In this document: one piece after another, positions 60,268 to 64,000 of the stretch | How the letters are laid out: every line of letters begins with the position of its first letter | How positions within the stretch are numbered: position 1 is the stretch's first letter | Assembly (NCBI RefSeq): GCF_019218885.1 | Contig: NZ_JAHUWT010000003.1 | Span: 744,001-808,000, forward strand | Origin: Bordetella sp. BOR01 | GTDB taxonomy: Bacteria; Pseudomonadota; Gammaproteobacteria; Burkholderiales; Burkholderiaceae_B | Direction: 5' to 3' | DNA: 64,000 nt | Notes under the pieces: model-generated | What the model saw: the letters and a program-made list of their open reading frames with translations, nothing else | Databases searched by the model: none | Told to the model about the DNA's origin: nothing | Program-made: the position numbers and the translations under genes

Positions 60268-60798
60268 ATGAAATTGCGCACGATTTTCATTATCAAGCAA
60301 ACCGCCGCGAGTCTGGCACTGGCCGGCGCCTTGCCCCTGGCTGCGCACGCCGCCTCGGGCACGGTCGAATTCGAAGGCGAAATCGTCCAGTCGACCTGCG
60401 ACGTCACCGGCACCACCAAAGACCAAACCGTGGTCATTGGCACGTATCCGACCTCGTTGTTCCAGAACGTGGGCGATGTGTCCTCGTCCAAGTCGTTCAC
60501 CATCGACATGGCCAATTGCGAAGCCGGCGCCTACACCGTCCGCTTCGACGGGCCAAACCCCGCCGCGCAGCCGGGGCTGCTGGCCGTTAATGAGGCTACC
60601 GGCGTAGGTATCGAGATCCTGGATCAAAACGACCGCTTGTTCCCGCTGGGCCAAGACGTCACCGACTCGGCCGTCGTCACTGTGGGCGCAGGCGGTTCGG
60701 CTACGGTCAACCTGAAGGCCCGCTACAAATCCTTCGAGTCCACCGTGGGTGCCGGCGAAGCCAACGCCACCTCGACCTTCTCGATCGAGTACCGCTGA
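60268..60798 (+). CDS. Type 1-like fimbrial major subunit
   Basis: This 176-aa pilin has a signal peptide ending AHA-ASGTVEF. The conserved early strand GTVEFEGEIVQSTCDV carries the first Cys of the disulfide, and FTIDMANCEAG the second. The penultimate Tyr and C-terminal strand (STFSIEYR) are the chaperone-recognition segment, although it ends in Arg after the Tyr. The ribosome site is weak (GGGAATTTTATTTT). A 15-bp stem-loop lies between it and the chaperone gene. Confidence 0.92.
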   Translation: MKLRTIFIIKQTAASLALAGALPLAAHAASGTVEFEGEIVQSTCDVTGTTKDQTVVIGTYPTSLFQNVGDVSSSKSFTIDMANCEAGAYTVRFDGPNPAAQPGLLAVNEATGVGIEILDQNDRLFPLGQDVTDSAVVTVGAGGSATVNLKARYKSFESTVGAGEANATSTFSIEYR

Positions 60799-60810
60799 TC
60801 CTTCCCCTTA

Positions 60811-60852
60811 CCGGGTCTTGCCGGCGCGGTGTCCCGTGCCGGCAAGACCCGG
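60811..60852 (+). other. 15-bp perfect stem-loop between fimbrial subunit and chaperone genes
   Basis: CCGGGTCTTGCCGGC (60811-60825), a 12-nt loop and GCCGGCAAGACCCGG (60838-60852) form a very stable hairpin without a T tract. It is expected to protect the subunit mRNA and to lower read-through to the chaperone and usher, giving an excess of pilin. Confidence 0.75.
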
Positions 60853-60907
60853 CGCACTTCCCGCTCGACCGCAACACCCCTCGGCAAGACCTCAGGCAAG
60901 ACACCCC

Positions 60908-61648
60908 ATGATTCTTATGCGAACACTCCACCACGTCGCCATGCGCCTGGCGGCCCGCGTATTGGCCACGCTGGCGCTGGGCCTGGCCGTGGTCGCCGCA
61001 GCGCAAGCCGCCGTGCATGTGCAGACCAGTCGCGTCATCTACCCCGCCAAGGCGGCTTCGGCTTCGGTGGCAATCTCCAACAAGAGCACGCTGCCATACC
61101 TGGTGCAGGCCTGGCTGGACACTGGGGATCCCTCGGTCATTCCCGACGACCTGCCGATCGCGATCACGCCGCCCTTGCTGCGCCTGAGCCCAGGCGAGGA
61201 GGCCTTGTTACGCGCCGTGTATGCGGGCCAAGGGTTGCCGACCGACCGTGAGTCGGTGCTGTGGATCAACGTACAGGAAATTCCGCCCAGCTCGGATGCT
61301 TCCAATGCGCTGCAAATCGCCATACGCACGCGCATCAAGCTGTTCTACCGGCCGGCCTCGCTGCAGGTCTCGCTGGATGAAGCCGCCCGCGCACTGCAAT
61401 GGCGCGTCGACGGCAAGACGCTCGTCATTACAAACCCCAGCGCGCTGCACATCACCTTTTCGCACGTCCAGGGCCAGTCCGTCGCCGGCGGCGGCCAGGG
61501 CATTGACCTCGACATGATCGCGCCAGGCCAGACCCTGGCCGTGCCCTTGGCGCAGTTGCGCCTTTCCGATGCCTCTGTATTGCGCTTTGGCTACATCAAC
61601 GATTACGGCGGCACTTCGGAAATCATCGACGCAACCCTGCAGCGCTGA
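60908..61648 (+). CDS. Periplasmic fimbrial chaperone, PapD family
   Basis: This 246-aa chaperone caps pilin subunits in the periplasm. After a signal peptide ending QAA-VHVQTSRVIYPA come two immunoglobulin-like domains. RVIYPAKAASASVAISNKS holds the family's N-terminal strand, ESVLWINVQEIPP the central motif, and IRTRIKLFYRPASL the conserved Lys-Leu-Phe-Tyr-Arg-Pro segment. A second ATG three codons in is possible. It is 20 bp before the usher gene. Confidence 0.93.
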   Translation: MILMRTLHHVAMRLAARVLATLALGLAVVAAAQAAVHVQTSRVIYPAKAASASVAISNKSTLPYLVQAWLDTGDPSVIPDDLPIAITPPLLRLSPGEEALLRAVYAGQGLPTDRESVLWINVQEIPPSSDASNALQIAIRTRIKLFYRPASLQVSLDEAARALQWRVDGKTLVITNPSALHITFSHVQGQSVAGGGQGIDLDMIAPGQTLAVPLAQLRLSDASVLRFGYINDYGGTSEIIDATLQR

Positions 61649-61668
61649 CCGCCCGGCCGACATTCACC

Positions 61669-64000
61669 ATGGATACCCTGCTCAGTACATCCCGCCCCAC
61701 GGGGGGGTGGAAACTTCTTGTCCCGATAAGAGCTTCGCTGGCCGCCCTGCTTGCCTTCGGCGCTTATCTTCCCGCGACCGCCCAGCCGGAATTCAACCTG
61801 AAATTCCTGCGCGGCAGCGCACGCGACGCCGATATTTCGGCCATGGCCAGCCCGGGCGCCGTCCTGCCCGGCACGTATCCATTCATCATCTACATCAACG
61901 GTACCGAGACGGCCCGCGAAGATGTCGTGTTCGCCAAGACGGCACAGGGGCGCGTCGCCCCTTGTCTGAGCGCCTCTCGATTGCGGTCTTGGAGCGTGAC
62001 GCTGCCAGAGACAGACACCGGTTGCGTGGACCTCCAGACCCTGATCCCGGACGCACACGCCAGCTACAACGGCAACCAGCAGCGCCTGGACTTGAGCGTG
62101 CCGCAGCAGTACCTGGCTGCGGTGCCACGCGGCTATGTGGCGCCATCACTGCGCGATCAGGGCATCAATGCGGCGTTCCTGAACTACAACCTGACCGGCA
62201 TGCACAATCACCAGAAGCAGTCTGGCCGTTCGGACTATTTCTATGGCTCGTTCGGCAGCGGCATCAACCTGGGAGCCTGGCGCCTGCGCCATAACGCCAC
62301 GGTCAACCATGAAAGCCACGGCACCGGCACCCATTGGCGCAACCAGAACACCTGGGCCGAACGCGACCTGCAATCCATCCGCAGCCGCATGCTGCTGGGC
62401 GACGGCTTTACCAGCAACAGCGTCTTCGACAGCGTGCAGTTTCGCGGCGGTCAATTGGCCAGCGACGACGAGATGCTGCCCTACAGCCAGCGCAGCTACG
62501 CGCCCGTGGTGCGCGGCGTGGCCGCCAGCAGCGCGCGCGTCGAGATCCGCCAGGACGGCAACCTGATCTATGCCGTGAACGTGGCGCCGGGCCCGTTCCT
62601 GATCAACGACATCGTGCCCAACCGCATGAGCGGCGACCTGGAGGTAAGCGTGATCGAGGCCGATGGATCGGTGCAACGTTATCGGCAAGCCTTCTCGGCG
62701 GTGGAAACCATGCTGCGTCCTGGACTGTGGCGCCACGAAATCAGCGCCGGCGAACTGCGCAATGGCTACGCACAATATCGTCCGGTTTTCCTGCAAGGCA
62801 CGGTCGCACGCGGGCTGGAAAGCAACACCACGCCCTACGGCGGCCTGCTGCTGGCCGAGCACTATGCGGCCGCCGCGCTGGGCGTGGCGCAAAGCCTGGG
62901 CGAATTCGGCTCGGCGTCGGTGGATGTGACCGCGGCGCGTACCAAACTGGCCAATGGCGACATCAAGACGGGCCAGAGCTATCGTTTCTTGTATTCCAAA
63001 TCGCTGAACGACCTGGGCACTGAGTTCCGCCTGGTGGGCCACCGCTACTCGACCGCGAACTACTACGATTTCAACGATGCGGCCGCCGAACGCGACCGCT
63101 GGCGCAACGGCTATTATGAAAGCGCTTACTGGGATCCGCGCGGCTTCGACGACGGCACCCCCGCCTGGGCTTCGTCGCATGAGCGGTACGCGTACAGCAC
63201 CCGCTACTACAACAAGCGCAATCGCCTTGACCTGGCGATCAACCAGCGCCTGTCCGACCAGGTGTCTCTCTACGCCAACTACAGTAACCAGACCTACTGG
63301 GGATCGGGCGACAAGGCACGCGACATCCAGGTAGGCCTGAACGGCCGCATCAAGACCGTGAACTACGGCCTGTTCTTGCGCGACACACGCAGCCAGCATG
63401 GCTACAACGACCGCATGGCGGGGGTGAGCATCGCGATTCCGCTGGGCCGGCGGGAACGCTCGCGCCTCAGTTCCAGTTCGTCGTACACCCATTCACGCGA
63501 ATCGGGTAGCAACATGCGAACGGGCATCAATGGCACCGCACTGGACGACAGCCGCCTGGCCTATGGCATGAATATCGGCCATTCGGATTCCTCGGGCGCT
63601 TCCGGCTCGGCCAACGTGGCCTACCAGGGCGGCAAGGCCGCCATCAGCGCCGGCGCCGCGTCTTCCGAACAGTACAGCCAGTTCAATTGGGGCTTGAGCG
63701 GCGGCCTGCTGGCGCACGGTGGAGGCATGACGTTCAGCCAGCCGCTACAGCGCACCATCGCAGTGGTGCATGCGCCCGGCGGCGCCGGCATCGGCATCGA
63801 GAACCAGGCTGGCGTACGCGTGGACGATGACGGTTATGCCGTGGTCCCGGGCATGAGCCCGTATCGCTTCAACCGCGTGGCATTGCGCACCGATGACCTG
63901 GGGGGCGATATCGATGCCAGCAAGGTCGCGGCCAATGTGGTGCCGACGCGCGGCGCGATCGTGCGCATCGATTTCGATACCCGGCGCGGCAACAGCCTGA
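61669..64000 (+). CDS. Outer-membrane fimbrial usher, partial (3' end beyond the window)
   Basis: The usher is the outer-membrane assembly pore for the pilus. The 777 visible codons are uninterrupted and run off the right edge. A signal peptide (residues about 15-41, ending ATA-QPEFNL) is followed by the N-terminal domain FNLKFLRGSARDADISAMAS and the barrel. FLINDIVPNRMSGDLEVSVI is part of the plug region and ALGVAQSLGEFGSASVDVTA is typical of FimD/PapC. A run of seven Gs at 61701-61707 lies in codons 11-13. The C-terminal domains lie outside. Confidence 0.93.
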   Translation, partial: MDTLLSTSRPTGGWKLLVPIRASLAALLAFGAYLPATAQPEFNLKFLRGSARDADISAMASPGAVLPGTYPFIIYINGTETAREDVVFAKTAQGRVAPCLSASRLRSWSVTLPETDTGCVDLQTLIPDAHASYNGNQQRLDLSVPQQYLAAVPRGYVAPSLRDQGINAAFLNYNLTGMHNHQKQSGRSDYFYGSFGSGINLGAWRLRHNATVNHESHGTGTHWRNQNTWAERDLQSIRSRMLLGDGFTSNSVFDSVQFRGGQLASDDEMLPYSQRSYAPVVRGVAASSARVEIRQDGNLIYAVNVAPGPFLINDIVPNRMSGDLEVSVIEADGSVQRYRQAFSAVETMLRPGLWRHEISAGELRNGYAQYRPVFLQGTVARGLESNTTPYGGLLLAEHYAAAALGVAQSLGEFGSASVDVTAARTKLANGDIKTGQSYRFLYSKSLNDLGTEFRLVGHRYSTANYYDFNDAAAERDRWRNGYYESAYWDPRGFDDGTPAWASSHERYAYSTRYYNKRNRLDLAINQRLSDQVSLYANYSNQTYWGSGDKARDIQVGLNGRIKTVNYGLFLRDTRSQHGYNDRMAGVSIAIPLGRRERSRLSSSSSYTHSRESGSNMRTGINGTALDDSRLAYGMNIGHSDSSGASGSANVAYQGGKAAISAGAASSEQYSQFNWGLSGGLLAHGGGMTFSQPLQRTIAVVHAPGGAGIGIENQAGVRVDDDGYAVVPGMSPYRFNRVALRTDDLGGDIDASKVAANVVPTRGAIVRIDFDTRRGNSL

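Noticed and set aside
60074-60271. 65-aa open frame before the fimbrial subunit
   Set aside because: No family resemblance, no good ribosome site, and it overlaps the pilin start in another frame.

Overview
The window is 64 kb of high-GC chromosome from a betaproteobacterium of the family Alcaligenaceae, most probably Bordetella or a close relative such as Achromobacter. The main reasons are two 'Bug'-type tripartite tricarboxylate transporter binding proteins, the mla - yadG/yadH-like ABC - ibaG - murA - his - hit - tatABC block typical of Burkholderiales, petABC followed by sspAB, rpoH preceded by a CIRCE element, and a chaperone-usher fimbrial cluster. Apart from one possibly domesticated transposase relative, I see no insertion sequence, prophage or CRISPR array. 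Genes are densely packed, and long open frames opposite real genes are a composition artefact.

Layout. 1-2072 (minus): cytochrome c oxidase genes ctaD (cut by the edge) and ctaC. 2314-3144: a Nudix hydrolase. 3237-9154: a sugar-acid type TRAP transporter (dctQMP) with an IlvD/Edd dehydratase, facing a LacI-family repressor across a perfect operator. 9188-12724: a Na+/H+ antiporter with a C-terminal cyclic-nucleotide-binding domain, divergent from a CpdA-type cAMP phosphodiesterase. 12748-13961: rpoH with CIRCE, a sigma-E-like promoter, a terminator and a candidate sRNA in its 3' region. 14073-17105: a small DUF1488-like gene, an unknown membrane protein and the glutathione-dependent formaldehyde detoxification pair. 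17296-24604: a RAYT-like gene with a lost HUH motif, an AT-rich repeat-bearing control region, then gltBD. 24771-28539: OmpW, a LysR/MFS divergon and a Bug protein.

28641-44424 is one long co-directional block: lipid-asymmetry transport (mlaFEDAC, without an adjacent mlaB), a second ABC exporter, ibaG, murA, all histidine genes of this branch in the order G-D-C-B-H-A-F-I-E, a HIT hydrolase and tatABC. 44528-51679 holds an XRE regulator, a DegS-like protease, a Nif3-family protein, mscL, the bc1 complex petABC and sspAB, followed by tRNA-Thr(UGU).

After the tRNA the content becomes accessory. 52505-58838 (minus) is a tight seven-gene catabolic operon (TauD-type dioxygenase, AtuA/DUF1446 protein, AtuA-like small protein, D-2-hydroxyacid dehydrogenase, HpaI-type aldolase, SMP-30 lactonase, Bug binding protein) facing a LysR regulator; its substrate is unknown. 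60268-64000 is a fimbrial subunit, chaperone and usher cluster, with the usher cut by the right edge.

The most interesting signals are the candidate C/U-loop sRNA behind rpoH, the layered rpoH control region, the cAMP-linked antiporter/phosphodiesterase pair, the uncharacterised TauD/AtuA pathway, and hairpins in tatA-tatB and fimbrial subunit-chaperone gaps that could set subunit ratios.
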